Assembly (NCBI RefSeq): GCF_041296385.1
Contig: NC_091013.1
Coordinates: forward strand, 11,174,001 to 11,238,000
Length of the DNA stretch: 64,000 nt
Direction: 5' to 3'
Source: Aphelocoma coerulescens
Lineage: Eukaryota; Chordata; Aves; Passeriformes; Corvidae
A program made the translations under genes and the position numbers. This document shows, in pieces, positions 46,877 to 60,800 of the stretch (within the stretch, counting starts at the first letter, position 1; the number at the start of each line of letters is the position of its first letter). The notes beneath the pieces are model-generated. The model had not been told where the DNA came from, did no database searches, and worked only from the letters and a program-made list of their open reading frames with translations.

Positions 46877-49800
46877 GATGAAATGTGGCATTGAAATTTT
46901 TAATTTGTTCATTTTGGTTTTGCTAAATGCTATTTCCATCCTTATACTTTTCTGTCTTCTGATCACAAATGCTAATTACAGAGTTATTCCTCTTCCCCTT
47001 TGGCCAGGTCCTGGCTTAAAATCTACTTCCTACCTGGGAGCAGCCTGGATTGAGTGGCCTTCTCTTATGGCCCTGATCAACTTGTACCACAAGACCTGTC
47101 CCCCTCCACCACTGGGACCTGCTCAGCCTCCATCCTACCTCCACAGAAACCCTGCCATAGTTCTGAGCTGAAGTGAGCGAAACCTCTTGCTTCTCACAGA
47201 CTCTCATCTGGACTCTCATATCCTTTATCACAAACAGGAGACTTTGTGCTGTTCCATGTCTTTCAGGCATATGAATTTGAGATTTTTTTTCTATGCATGA
47301 TTTAATACAAAGAGCATGATATTCTGCTTTTACGAATAAACAGGAAGGAAATTAAGCATTAGATACCAGCTGTTGAGTTTACTGTCAGCTACTTTGAAGC
47401 AAACTGTGACTAAATCTATGTAACAAGGGAACTTGCTTTAGAATTTGCTTTATTCTGCATTATAATGAAAATCTCTATGTCCTGTTACTCCAGCTACAGT
47501 ATTTTATACCAAAATAGCTGATGATGCAAACCAGATTTCACTACTGTTGAGACCTTGCTCTCTGACATTTCTTCCATTCATTTGGGGAAAAAACCCAGAA
47601 TTTCCTTCCAAATATCTCCCCTAAAAGCTTTTAAGAGATAAGCATTTTACCCCTGCTTTATTCTAATGTAAACTTGAACCCATAAAGTTTCATCAAAAGA
47701 GTGTAAATCTTTCCTCTCCAGAAGTTATCTGCCATGTTTCTTCTTATCCTTTGGATGACTGCAGTAATTTTTATGCTGTGCTGCCGGGAGTGTAATGTTA
47801 AGTGCTTCATTAATGATGATTTGTGCCACTGAAAAGTTTAAAATGGGCAGATCATGGCAAGGACCTGACGTTATTTATTTTCGCTCTTTGTATTAAACTC
47901 CGAAAAGAACATTTTAAGAGCAGTTTTGCTTCTACTTGGGGATGCCATAAGCAGTATTTCACATGCCATTGCCTCAGAGACAGCATTAACCAGGACAACA
48001 ATAATAATGGCTGCACACATTGCTAATAAATATTTGCATTTATTTGTAATAAAAGGGATGCATTTCACTGTGTGAAAGGAAGGAGATAAGTAGAGAGATG
48101 CTTGTCTGCATTTGGAATAAATGATAATTCTAGAAATTTTCTGCTTGAAGGGTTAAGAACTAATAATTGTATCTCAAGGACTCAGGCCCTGCAGAGTGTG
48201 GTTCAGCAGTGCAGCTGAGAGCAAATATAACTGGGAGCAGAGAATTGCCCTAGGAAACAGTCTGGGGCTCCCTGGGGTACCTCGCTACAAATGAAAACAA
48301 AGGGATCTCACTTTACTTTGGATGTGGGGAGGCATAGGAAGCAGCAGGAGGAAGGAAGGGATGCCTCAACACTCTGATGTGTTGATGGATTTAGGTCCTG
48401 ACCTGGATCTTGGTTTGGGACCTGGTCCTGGGTTTGGGGGTGTCCAGCTTGTTGCTTGCCTGGAGAGTGAACCAGGGGGCAGAACTTGTGCTAAAATCCA
48501 GGTGGGATGAAATAGTCACAGCACAACTCAATACAGGAAAACTGAGAGACCTTTTTAGCATTTCACTATCTGTTTTCTCTTTCTCCCCACACTATATTAG
48601 AATATAAGAGGAAACAGAGACTCAATTGCTAAGCAAAAATCTTTTTTGCTAAGACCAGCACAGGGTGATATAATATGGTTTCTGTGCTCAACTACAATTC
48701 TTGCAAGATGTTGAAACAAACATACATTTGAAACAAATCTGGAGGAAATGTAATATTTTGTCTATTTGATACATAAATGGACATTTTACTAAAGCTAACA
48801 TTTCACATGACCTCATTTTGACACCGGGCACAGGGAATGCCAAATGGTAGGTAATTTCATTTGTGTGTTTTAGCTCACCAGGACTGTATTTCTCTAGGCA
48901 GACTAGAGCTTAAGAATGTACATTGGGAAACTGAAGAGAATTACTTCTGAAGATTTGAAGCCCTTGTCTGTGGACTCCAAGGTGGCTTTCAGAAACAAAT
49001 GATGAGAATTAGCTGCATTTCACAGTGAAAAAAAAAAGGTTAAAAGTACAGGGTCCCAAAAATCGGTTTTAGGAACAGTATTAAATAAATTTGTAGGAAA
49101 GGAAAGGTCAAACACGGTATTAAAGGGCTCTGTATTTAATACCCCAGCAAAATTAAATTCTTAATAAAGACACTTAGAGCCGCTTTACAATTAGTGTTTC
49201 TTGGAACTTCGAAGAGACCAGATTGCCTGTGCAATGTAAAATGTCACTGGAAAAATATTCATTTAATCAGCATGGATTAAAATATATGAATCTTTGCCTG
49301 GTTCAGCTCAGCTGCAATAATTTTCCAGCACACATCTGTAGCAGTCAGACATCAGCCCAGATGAGTTTGGTCTTCGTAGTTCAATCATTCTTTGGTGTTC
49401 TTGTATGGGAAAAATCCAGAAATTAGTTTTATAGAGTGAAATTTTACAGGAATTACAATTCCCACAATAGAAATGTAAACAATAATTAGATGTTAGGGGC
49501 CCTTACCAATTCCAGTGACCAGACTGCTACTTATTTCAATATGTCTGGAAAAAAACCCACACAAGTGGGTTTATGATGCAGGAATTATTCAGTACAGATT
49601 GTATTTAATTTTACACTTGATCAGCAAGCATAATTTAATTTAATGGCAGAGAAACAGAGCAAACAAGGAGGTACTTGCCATGTGGGGAGGAAGAGACCCC
49701 ATGAGGAGAGGAGTCACCAGGATGGAAAAGGAAGGAGGGAAGTCTAGCTGGAAGAGCATGCCAGTGCTGGTGCCTGCAGGGATCCCTCACATCTACCACA

Positions 49801-51160
49801 CTTCTCCTGACAAGAAATAGATCAACTTCTCACTCTCTCTGCAGGATGCAGCAACCTTGACACGCTGCTACTCTGTGGGATGATGTAAAAGACAATAAAA
49901 GAAAGAAATGCATTCACTCTAATTGTCAGGGGAAAAAAAATAATGAAGAAGCGAAGAAACTTCTGTGAGCCAAATCTTATTAGGGTGCAGGCTCACCTTA
50001 GGAGTTGTCCAAATGGTGCTATTCCCAATAAATCAAACTAATCTGAAGTATTGATGTTTATATCCAGGATTATGATGACCTCGCATGAGCAACAATTTGC
50101 TGGTAGTGTTAACAGTGGAAGAACTGATACTCAGAAACTCCCAAGACATTTAAAGCAACACAGATGTCTTGTGTCTACTCCCAGTTAGCAGTACAAGACA
50201 CTAGCAAGCTCAGTGATCAGTTTAAAAAAGTTTTATAAATCCTGTATACATACATTTGCCTTCTGAATAATGAAACTGCCTTGTGGGTTCATTTTCCCCT
50301 CCCATTTTCTCCACCTAAAAGCAGCAGTTTGGGAGGTTCATTTCCATTACAGATGCTGCATGTGCATAAAAGAAGAGTGCCTGTGGAGAAAGCTCCGTTT
50401 TAGATGTGCTCCCTGTGGAGTGCATTTTTTATCAAAATCCATTTCTGATAAAACATGCTATTTGAGCTATTTTTCAGTTGTAAAGAATCTCATGCAAAAC
50501 TGCTCCAGTTGGGCCACAGCATGCAAAGTCTGGGGTGCCCAAGACTTGGTGCTTGAACTGAAGCTGCAGCAGTGCTGGGTAAAGGTGTGGGGTCCAGCCA
50601 GGACACTGCAAATCACAAATACAGCTATGTGGAATTTTTCAAATATATACATTACTCTCCTGAAATATATCTATAGACAAATCAAAATAATTTGTCAATA
50701 TATGCTAAGTTTCATAAGTAATTCAGCCTTCCACATCTTCCCTTCTCCCCAGGTAGAAATGGAAATTGTTTTAGACCTACTTTCATGTAATTCTTTCACC
50801 ATAAACCTGTATCTGTTTGTGGATTTCAGATTGTCCACCTTGTGGAAATTTCAATTGTTATATTTTAACATATTAGGGAGCTGGATAGATAAGAAAAATA
50901 CTTTATAGACCCACTTTGAAAAAAGGTTGAAGTAAATATCCACTTCATGTGAAGTATCTGAGGCTCCATACACAGAGGAAAGTGGATGCCTGTCCCAAAG
51001 GAAACATTTCAGGGAGAATTAATGCCTCATCACCTTCGTCACCAGAAACTCAACACAACTTATAAGCAATTAATCCTGTGGAAGCCAAAACTCATTTGGA
51101 GTTCCAGTTCTCATGACAGTAGAATCTAAACAAAACTTCCTGACTTTTATGTCAAGTGAT
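46877..51160. other. Intergenic; possible conserved non-coding patches
   Basis: No gene supported. Two stretches, 47755-48060 and 49050-49215, keep several CpGs and homeodomain-like ATTA motifs in otherwise AT-rich sequence and could be regulatory. A 212-codon ATG frame at 50270-50908 (+) has no recognisable domain and atypical composition (rich in Cys, Phe, Ile and Lys, as AT-rich chance frames are). Confidence 0.5.
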
Positions 51161-51812
51161 CGTAGAATTGTAGAATGGTTTGGGTTGGAGGGAACCTTGA
51201 AGATCATCTGCTTCCAACTCCCCTGCCATGGGCAGGGACACATTCCACTAGACCAGACCCAAGGCTCCATCTAACCTGGCCTGGAACAGCTCCAGGGATG
51301 GGGGATCCACAGCTTCCCCAGGCAACCTGTGCCGGTGCCTCATCACCCTCACAGTAATGAATTTCTTCCCATTATCCCATTTAGAGCTACTCTCCTTCTG
51401 CTTAAGACCATTCCCCCTTGCCCCATCACTAAACATCCTTGTAAAAAGTCCCTCTATTTCTCTCTTGTAGGCTCCCTTTAGGTACTGGAGGTGCTCTAAG
51501 GTCTCCTTGGAGCCTTCTCTTCTTCAAGATGAGCAACCTCAACTCTCTCAGCCCATCTTCATAGGAGAGGTGCTCCAGCCCTCTGATCATCTTCATTGGC
51601 CTTCCCTGGACTTGCTCCAAGGTCCATGTTCTTCCTGTGCTGGGATCCCAGAGCTGGATGGATTACTCCAGGAGGGTCTCACCAGAGCAGAGGGGCTGCA
51701 TCACCTCCCTTGACCTGCTGCCCACTGCTCATGTAAGGTAATTCAGGATACATTTGTCTTTCTGGGCTGTGAGCCCACATTGCTGGGTCGTGTTGAGCTT
51801 CTTGTGAACCTT
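51161..51812 (-). mobile_element. CR1 LINE 3' end with broken ORF2 C-terminus
   Basis: Antisense CR1 of about 650 bp. From the left: GTAGAATTGTAGAATGGTTT (terminal repeats), TTGGAGGGAACCTTGAAGATC, then CTGCCATGGGCAGGGACA. On the minus strand, 51248-51436 encodes VRVMRHRHRLPGEAVDPPSL and 51429-51620 encodes MIRGLEHLSYEDGLREL, both from the C-terminal end of the CR1 reverse-transcriptase ORF2. The two pieces are in different frames, so the copy is dead. At the right edge CTGGGTCGTGTTGAGCTTCT marks ORF2 sequence further upstream in the element, where the copy is 5'-truncated. Confidence 0.95.
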
Positions 51813-54800
51813 TGTCACCTTCATGAAGGCAGCAATTATCAATATTAAAAATAATTAGTGGTTTTTGTCCTTATCAATTACAGAAACATTACTCCAGTGT
51901 CCCACCACTCTGGACAAGTGGGAAGAAAACAAGCAGCAAACAAGTAAGGCAGACAAAATTGGAAGTAATCATGAAAATATAGGGGGTTGAGGGGGTGGAT
52001 GGGAGGGAGAAAATGTTATCCTCATCTGAGAGGAAAAACTTAAAGAAACTGAGAAAGATGCTAAAGCATGACACAGCACTTATGGTCAGCAAATGTAGGT
52101 GTTGGTGCTTCTTCTATAAAAGGAGAAATTTTGGGAGCTGATCTTTGTCTCACAAAATTGTTTAGAGGGGACAAGGAAATAAAGGAAGGAAAATCAGTGC
52201 GCTGTGGCCTAAACTGAGTATATATGTTTTTCCCTAAATTAAGACAGGTTATTTTTAAATCTTTATTTCCTAATAAGGGAATGTCATGGTTTCCTGGCAA
52301 ACCTGTGAAATATGAGTTTGTTAACATCAGTGATGATTTTGACAGATAGACTGAAACATTTTCTGTCGTACATTAAATAGAAGGAAGTTTATTAAAGGAA
52401 TTTTCCTTCCAACTTTTTTATTAAGTCAGAATAAATTCAGTGGTTTTTGGCAGTTTGAATAAAAAAAAACATATACTGTGTGAATCAAACTCATGTCCTC
52501 TTTCAAACACTGGGAGCTTTTCTTTTGAAAAATATCTATATTTGTGAAGACTGAATATTTTGGCATACTTTGTCTACAGAAAATGCAGAAAGCCATACAG
52601 GTGCAGTATATCAACATGCCACACACATGAAATGACCATGTGTCTACTTTGGTATTTTAGTTTGAACCAGGATTGCTTTTTTTCTCCTCTTAGTGCATCT
52701 CACATCAGAGATTTGTCTTGGAGGATGCAAACTGGATTCCTTGATGAAAGTGAACTGGCAGACACTGTCCTGGTGGCTACGTAAGGCACTCCAGCTGCTA
52801 ATGAGCAATTATTCCATAAAGCCAGAGCAAAGCTGTTCTGGCATAACCCCCTCCCCAAAATTCTTACGGTGCATATGACACATGCTCAGCATCGACTGCT
52901 GCAGTCAGCAGATCTGCATTAGCAGTCTTGGTAATGGAAACAGCTTAGAAATGCCAGCACTCAGTGCTCGAGTGCTGCACCAACCAGTGGAGCTAAAGTG
53001 CATTTGCCAGTCCTGGCTCTGGATGCTCAGCCTGGTCCTGCTTGGCCTCTGTGCCATGGTGAGACCACAGTGGCAGCATCGTGGGGAGATCTGGACCCAC
53101 AGCCAGGGGCTGAGCTAAGATGCACATCCCCAGCTCCCTGGGCTGAACAACTCAGTGTCAGGCAGGTTGGGTCTATTATCCTAATAGAGACTGCCTGTCC
53201 AGAAGTGTAGCCACAGCTGGAGACAAAAAACTGCCCCTACACTCGGACACTCAGAGGATGAGTTATTTGGGGTTTGTTTTTTATTACTCCTGAGAGCCCA
53301 ATGTGTCAGTCTGCATGGTGTCTGTCTGACAAATATAAAGCTCTGCTCCTGCTGCTTTTCAGAAGTCACATCTGCCTTAGAAAAATAGGATGTCTTACCT
53401 GAATGTACATTCTTGTAAACTCTACTTTAAGTTCAAGTTAAACAGATAATGCTTGAGAAGCCATAAGTTACTGGCAATGTGTAAAAGGATGTTGTACCTT
53501 CTTCAAGGCAATCACAAAATTAAGGAAAAACACAACAAGGAATACAGAGAAGGCCCCAATTTATTAGAGTAATCTTTTCTTTTTTTCACTAAAAAAAATG
53601 TCTGCCTTCTCAGGTGTAAGGCCCCATTCCAAGGGCTTTATTTCTAATGAAAAGAAACTACCTTGAAGAAACACGTAGTAGTATATAACCATACTAGACA
53701 GACAGACAGCTTTGTTAAATGATTTTTCCCTTCATAGATTTCTCAGGCATCTTAGACCATATGTGTGAGCAATGTAGCACATACAGAAAACAATTTCATT
53801 CTGGACACAGAAGAGGTCGAACACACATCACCATATCAACATTTGCACTCACTAATAAATGTACATGTATACTCACATGCACAGCCAAATAATCTTAAGC
53901 TTCTGCCTTTTGCCATTCTGCTGTGTGTACAGCTATAGAAGTATCAGTATCTATATCATTTTGCCCATCTATATTTCTTTCTATGTATGATAAATAATTA
54001 GTGGTGTAGCTATAAAGCTTATGTATTTCTAGCCAATGACACCTTCAAGGTCCCTCTGCTGCCTACTGCTTGACCTTGGTTTAAAAGCACACAGAATGGA
54101 AACCTTGAAACCAAGATCAGCAGGATTCATTCTGACAGAAAACAGATGCAGCACAATGGAGAAAAATACACATTTAATTTTAATCCTTCTTTTTTTTTTA
54201 GCAGCCTGACTATTACCAGTTCTTAAAAAAAATCCTAAGGTACAGACTGTCCTTCACAGAAGTATCATACATTCTAATACTCCAGTTAAGTTTTGATTGG
54301 AAAACATTGTAATTGCAGTCACTAGCAATGTCTACATTATTCCTCCCTTTGGATACAGTAGCAGGGGAACACTGTGGAAGTAGCATAACAAAGGGCTGTG
54401 GCCTTAAGATGAGCCTTCTTAATGGAAGATTCCTGAATTCATCAAAGTACAATAAGAAGCATTTTATTTCATAATATTTGGACAGGAAGGTTACAAGACT
54501 GCAATATAGATAGATGACACACAGTGATGTGACCTTAAAGATACTGCTTTTGTCTTACATTACTTTTTGATTTTATGTTCTGTCTCAAGCCACCTTATCT
54601 TAGGTAGGGCTTAATAGGCTTCTTGTTTTCTGAAAGGGAATGGAAACAATTATCTTTCCAAAGTGAGGAACAGTACTGAGGAACAGTCACATGTCACTGG
54701 TGCAGGACCATATGAAATGGACAAACTTATGCCTGGCTCTCCAGCTTGTCCATGGGAAATGATCACTGAATGGAAGTCTGCCTGAAGTCTTCCCACTAGA

Positions 54801-57800
54801 ATGACTGCTTGCCACTGCACTATTTGGTGCTTTTATAAAGAAGAAAATATAAACCTTTGCTGATATTGGTTGTCAATTGGTGCTTTTATTAGGAAGAAAA
54901 GATAAAGCTTTCTGGCTATTTTTGGCAACATCAAAAAAATGAAAGGGTGCTTAAATAATGAAAAAAGGCAGATCATGTATCCTGGATTGCTCAAGCTATT
55001 GGTGACCAAAGAAGGAATGTCTTAATACTGCTAAAGCATGGAAAAAAAGAATACAAGACAAGCTTGTATTACAGTACAAGTGCTTAAGATTGTTCTGGAA
55101 AGCAGCAATACTTAAAAGAATTAACTTAGTATAATGGTAAAAAGGGATGGCATTATATTTGAATGGAAAAAGGGGGACATCCTAAAAACATAGAAAAAGA
55201 TACTCATAATGGTTGTAGGAACAACACTGGCAGACAGTGTAAATATCCAGAGTCCATTCTTCATAAGAGTGTGTGGGTATGGTTTGTGAAGGTCTTGAAG
55301 ACCTTTCTAATGATGTGTGTAATTAAGAACCACAGTGTGAATGTCTGATTTTTGGAGACAGATGAAAATTGACTACATTCCACAAATGCTTAAAGACCCA
55401 TAATAACAATAAATCTTGAGCCTACTTTGACAAAGCAAAAGATGGCTAAAAAATTGGAAAAGTGGGAGGAAAGAATTGTTGTGACAATTGAATCTTTCTT
55501 TCTGTCACGCCACAAGACATTTCTGCAACAGAAAGGACTATTCCTTTCTTTTCCATCAGCATTAGAAAATCTAGTAATGCATGACTCAGACTTTCTCAAT
55601 TTGTGAACATAGAACCATTTTTCAGTGCACATGCACAGACTTCTAATAGTTTCATGTAGAAGGTTAAAGATAAAGAATTTCTGAAATGGTGCCATTCCAT
55701 AAATAATGTAAAAACAGTAAGCAGGCTTCCAGAAGTTTCTTCATCACACATTAAGTATCACACTGTCCTCTTTTCTGTAATGGACATCTTTATGGACCTC
55801 AAATCACCAATGTGGTTTCTTCCCAATCCCTTTTTCAATGTTTCTGTTTATCCAATTCAGTTCCAGCCTGGTGATGGTCTTAAGCCCTGTGATTAAGCCC
55901 TGCAAAAGCAGGAATTGCCTGATGTTTCAAGCTTCCTTCTGGTGTTTTCAGGCATTTCCATGCCATGGCTGGTCTCACAGTTCAGCACAGAACAAACCTC
56001 TTTTTCACTTTTAATAGGAGATTTATTCTCCGTTTCTTTAGGGATCACTGCCCTCAGGTATAGCCAGAGAGTCTTTGTCATGCTGATTTAGTAAGCTCTC
56101 TTTCATCTTTGCTTCCATTTCTATGGCACACATACTCAACGTATATTCATACCCATACCTGGATGTTTCAGAAGCTCAAAAAATTTGATTATAAAACTAA
56201 GTAAAATAGAGGAAAGGAACTGCTTTATTTATTCGGGGAATACAATTATGCATAGTTGAATAGGAGACTCTGCTGTATAACTACACACAGCTTTTTTTTC
56301 CTTTTCTATTTTCTTCTCTATAAAATTGAAAGTTTTTGTGGGGAAATGTGCGGATAATAATGAGAGCTCTAAGCACAAAATGTCTGATAATGACAAGAGC
56401 AATGAGAAGAGAAGCAAGATGGATAGAAGAATAAAGACACTGAAAGAAAGCCAGAAAAAAAATCCTGGAAACCTGCACACATGCCTGGGAGCATATTATT
56501 GAATCTGAACCATAAACTATATTTATGTAGTTTTATCAAGTGCACTTAATTACAAGAGTGAATGCTGGCAGAGATAGAAAATACTTCACTGAATTGTCAC
56601 GCTTATATTTCTCTCTCCTTATTTCTTTTTATTGTTAAACAATTTGAATTAACTTTTAGTTAAGACTGTTTAATCTATAAAACCATAAATGCCCTATAGC
56701 ATGTTTTGGAAGGCAAAATAAGCTCTTAACCTGAGAGATGAGTAAGAGGAGCCTGAGGTATTTTTATCAAAGCAGCCTAAGAAATGGTGCATTGCAGACC
56801 TCAGCTAAGACAGTGCAATTAAAGGGAAAGTCAATTGATCACAGGAAGAGAATTACAAATATCAACATTTTCTTTGTTAATTAGATTTCTAAATTATTGT
56901 GTCGGATTCATGGTTTGGGGAAAGTTTAAAGCAAGAGATTTTGTAATGCAAGAATAAATATCTCTTGGGGAATTCATTGCTGATCCTCTGAGCAGTTTTC
57001 CACCCTTAGGTTGCTGAAACAAAGCCTGGGGACCTCAGTGGCTGTTGTCACGCTGGGTAGGATGTGTCATTGCTTCTGACTGTACTAAACCACCATTAAT
57101 TAGGTAGAAAGGCATGTATTTCACTCTTCAAAACAATGACATCAGTTAGAGATGATGTTTTGGTGTTTTTTACATGTACTGACCTTCACAGGTTTATCCA
57201 CTTCGCAAAACCTTTGCTTTGTATTTTTAGTTTTAAAATGATTCTTTAAGCTGCTTGAGCATGAGTAGAAATTTCCCACTGGAAGCTTCTTCTGTGGCTT
57301 TTGAAGAACTATTCATGAATAGGGCAGGTGTCATTTTCTTATCTTTTCAAGTGGTGTATCTCAAGGAGTCTGGTTCAGGTTTAAATTAACCTAAAGTTCC
57401 TGTAGGCAAACACAAAGCATTGACAGTTCTATGAATAAAGAGAACTCTATAAATAAAGAGAGGGCAACTATTCATACACTCTGAAATGTATACTGATCAC
57501 TGAGAAATAAGAAATGGACTTCAGAATATTGAAATACCTAGGACACATGGTCTTAATTAGATTTCTGTATCAATTTAGAGCTTAGAAGAACATCAAAAGG
57601 TTTGATTCAAAAGGAAAAAGCCAATACCTCTGATTTTCTAAGTAACAGCTGACAGTTTAATTTTACTGCCATCTTCTAGATTGTAATTTGGCAACAGGTT
57701 TTTTTTCTATTTTAATTGAGGTTCTATAATAAATCCTACATTACACTGAAATAAATAAATTTGGCTTTGTTCAAGATCTTAGGCCAGAAATTGAAATTTT

Positions 57801-60800
57801 TCTATGATTTATCTTGAAATCAATATATCCAAGCTACTGTTTAAGCAATAAAACTACCTTTCCTTCCAAAATAATATGATTTATGTATTACCTGAAAATG
57901 TGGAGCAAAGCGTGAGGCTCCTGCTTATCAGCTGAGTTAAGCAGTTCAGCGAGTTAGACTTCAAGCATTTAGACATTTTTAAGAAATGAACAAATTGAAT
58001 CTACACTTCCTGGTCAATATGTATATATGGACTTGGCCATACTTTACTGAGAGTGCAGGTGGCTGCCTCCCTTGTCAGTGCTCACCTCCAACCAGGTAAT
58101 AGAGTGACCTGGATCTGAGAGTCCATAGTTAAACATAGAATTACATGTATTCTGCATTTACACAATAATCATAAGTCACTTTGGGCAGTCTATTTTCAGA
58201 AGGTGACTGCCTTGCTCTCCAGACTGAAATCTCTATTCTCTCAGCCTTGTGACTCATAATGCACCTTTAGTCATATTTTAACCTTCAGTATTGCACTCTC
58301 TGTCACATTTTATTGCCTAATTCATGCTGTTGAGCACAGCAACATCACACCACCAGATAAACCTCAGTGACTTCTGCATGAAAAACAACTTCACTCACCT
58401 TTTTAATGAGTTCCTTTTAATTTGAATGCTTAACGTGAATGTTCCCCTTTGATATGAATGTTGCATTCATGCCCTTGACATAATTGCTCGATAACAACAA
58501 CAATACTGTCTGTATATAAAAGCGTAAAGAGGGATATTTTTTGCCATATTATAAAACCATGTTGGTTCACTGGGTTTCATCTCATTAGTCTTAATACCTC
58601 TTTTACTTTTTTTGAAGTTGACTGAGCTATAAAACACAATAGATTTGGGGATATTTCAGGAATGACTTGAATCCCTTTATATTCAAAGACACTTTCCCTA
58701 CCATTGTGTATCTGATATGGAATTTAATAGAATAATGGTATCTGGGGAGAGGTAAAGGAACCCCCAAACGCAGTTGGTATTTCAGATGTAGCAATAATTT
58801 ATTCTATGGCTTTACAAACCGTATGGATTTACAAACCTATATTCTATGGCAAACAAAAGGTCCTGGGATTTTTCAAAAAAAAGAAGCTATCGAGCAATGT
58901 GATATGGAGTTGATAATCCTCACCAGTCAAACATCCCATTAATAAAAAGATAATGGGATTTTATCTGATATAATCTTCAAAGGCAATTTTTTTTCAATTT
59001 GTCTTTCAGTTGTTTTCACCCTTTGCTCAGTGTTCACCTCAAGCATAATTCCACTCAGATTTCAGAACCTGCTTGTAAGGATTTAGGGAAATTAATTGGT
59101 AAACCCCCTTTATGGGGAAGTGTATGAAGTTTATGGAAGTGGTGATAAGCTTTACTCATATCCTAGCGAGAGACAGTGAGAGACTGAGTGGGATACTAGC
59201 AAACACAGACTGACCTCTGCAACTGTGGCCAATGAAAAGCATCATTAAATTCTCTGGCTTTTGCTTCATTAGTAGTTAGCACTTGCTATGGCCTCATTTT
59301 CACACCACAATAACCAGGAATGGGAGCTTGGCCAAACCTCTGTAGACTGGGCACAGTGTGGGGGCACAGACCACATCGATTCCCCTTGGTTCACCAGCCA
59401 GAGGCAGCTCCCTTAGCTGCATTTGTTTGCACTGGTGTGTCCTGCAACTCCAATGGTGGAGATAATTTATTCCCTGCTAACTCATTCAAGTTGCATCTTA
59501 GCTTAAAGCACATTCCCCAGCTGTTAGAGTGAAACTCCAGTGGCTGACAGACACTGCTCCTTCCCTCTTGCCATGGGCTACAGCACCACTACATGCACCC
59601 AAACTGAGTTACTTATAACCTCCTTAGCAGCCCTTCAATTAACTAGAAGATTTGCAAATAGCTTTCTTAGCTTTGATCTGCTTGCTTTCATCCTTTTCCT
59701 GCTGCTTTGATGGATTGTCCAGACAGGATAAGCAAGAGGCAAGACAAATGCTTTCAGAGGTGGGAAAGTATTGAGTTCACAGTGCAGAAAATACATGTCT
59801 TCAGTGATGGAGTCTAAATTTTAATTTAGCAGCTCTTATTTCTGGGAAAGAGTAAAAGGATGTCACATTTCATCCAGTCTACTGGATGTATTTAAATTAG
59901 CATTCTAACTTGGATCTGGAGTAAAATCTTGAAACTCTGCACTCAGAGGGTGAGCGCCAAGTCTCCAGCTGGAATGGTTTCACTCTAGGGATTGTTTCCT
60001 GTCTGACCTGATGTGTGTCTGTAAACAGGCACAACATTGTGAATGTTCAAAGCTTGGACAGAGAAAGCAGTTCTTATTGATGCTGCAAGAGGGCTCTTCT
60101 GCTGCTTAGGTCTGTTTATGTACAGCATGAATACATAGAGATACCCCAGGCTGGAGCTGCTTCTATCAAAGGCAGACTTTGGTAGCACAAATAAAATCCT
60201 AAAGCGAAGGGAAAAGTCAAGATTCCTGCATGAGGAAAGCAAATCTGCTTTGCTTTCCACATTTGGAACCAGCAGCATTGCTACCAGTGGGACAGAAAGA
60301 CCTGTGCTCTTTTCTAGCTGTGTCCGAAGACTGCGCATAGGCACCACCAAAAAGTTCATTGGTAGTGCCAAAAGTAGCTTCTATTTTCTTGCTAACCTTG
60401 GAAGACTCCTTCATGAAATCTGAGCTAATTCTGGGCTGCATTTTTTTATTTTTAAATTTTGTAAATTTATCATCGATCAAAATAATGTCAAGAAATGTAC
60501 AGCAGAAACTACAAAATATCAGCTTCCTCTGAGGATGTTTAATGAGGCAAATGGTTACTCTGTGCAAGAAATTTATTTACATGCATCCTGAGAAGGTGGT
60601 AACAAAGTCAGCCTGCATGTCTTGATCCATCAAGGAAGACTGTGCAAAGTATGTCCAGTTCCTCTTTAAACCCATAAGATCTGAGTGTTCAGCACCTTTC
60701 TGAAATCCAGATGGCTTGTATCAATGTGCAGCAGACTTCTGGTGATTAAATAAAAAAATGTAAAGTAACTCTAAAATGCTTTCCAAAATCTGCTTTTACA

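Noticed and set aside
46683..47171. 162-codon open frame containing poly-Phe
   Set aside because: It exists only because the T38 tract has no stop codon; there is no recognisable domain.
48380..48450. Short Gly/Pro/Leu/Asp-rich repeat peptide
   Set aside because: A small GGTCCTGG-type sequence repetition with no flanking coding signal.
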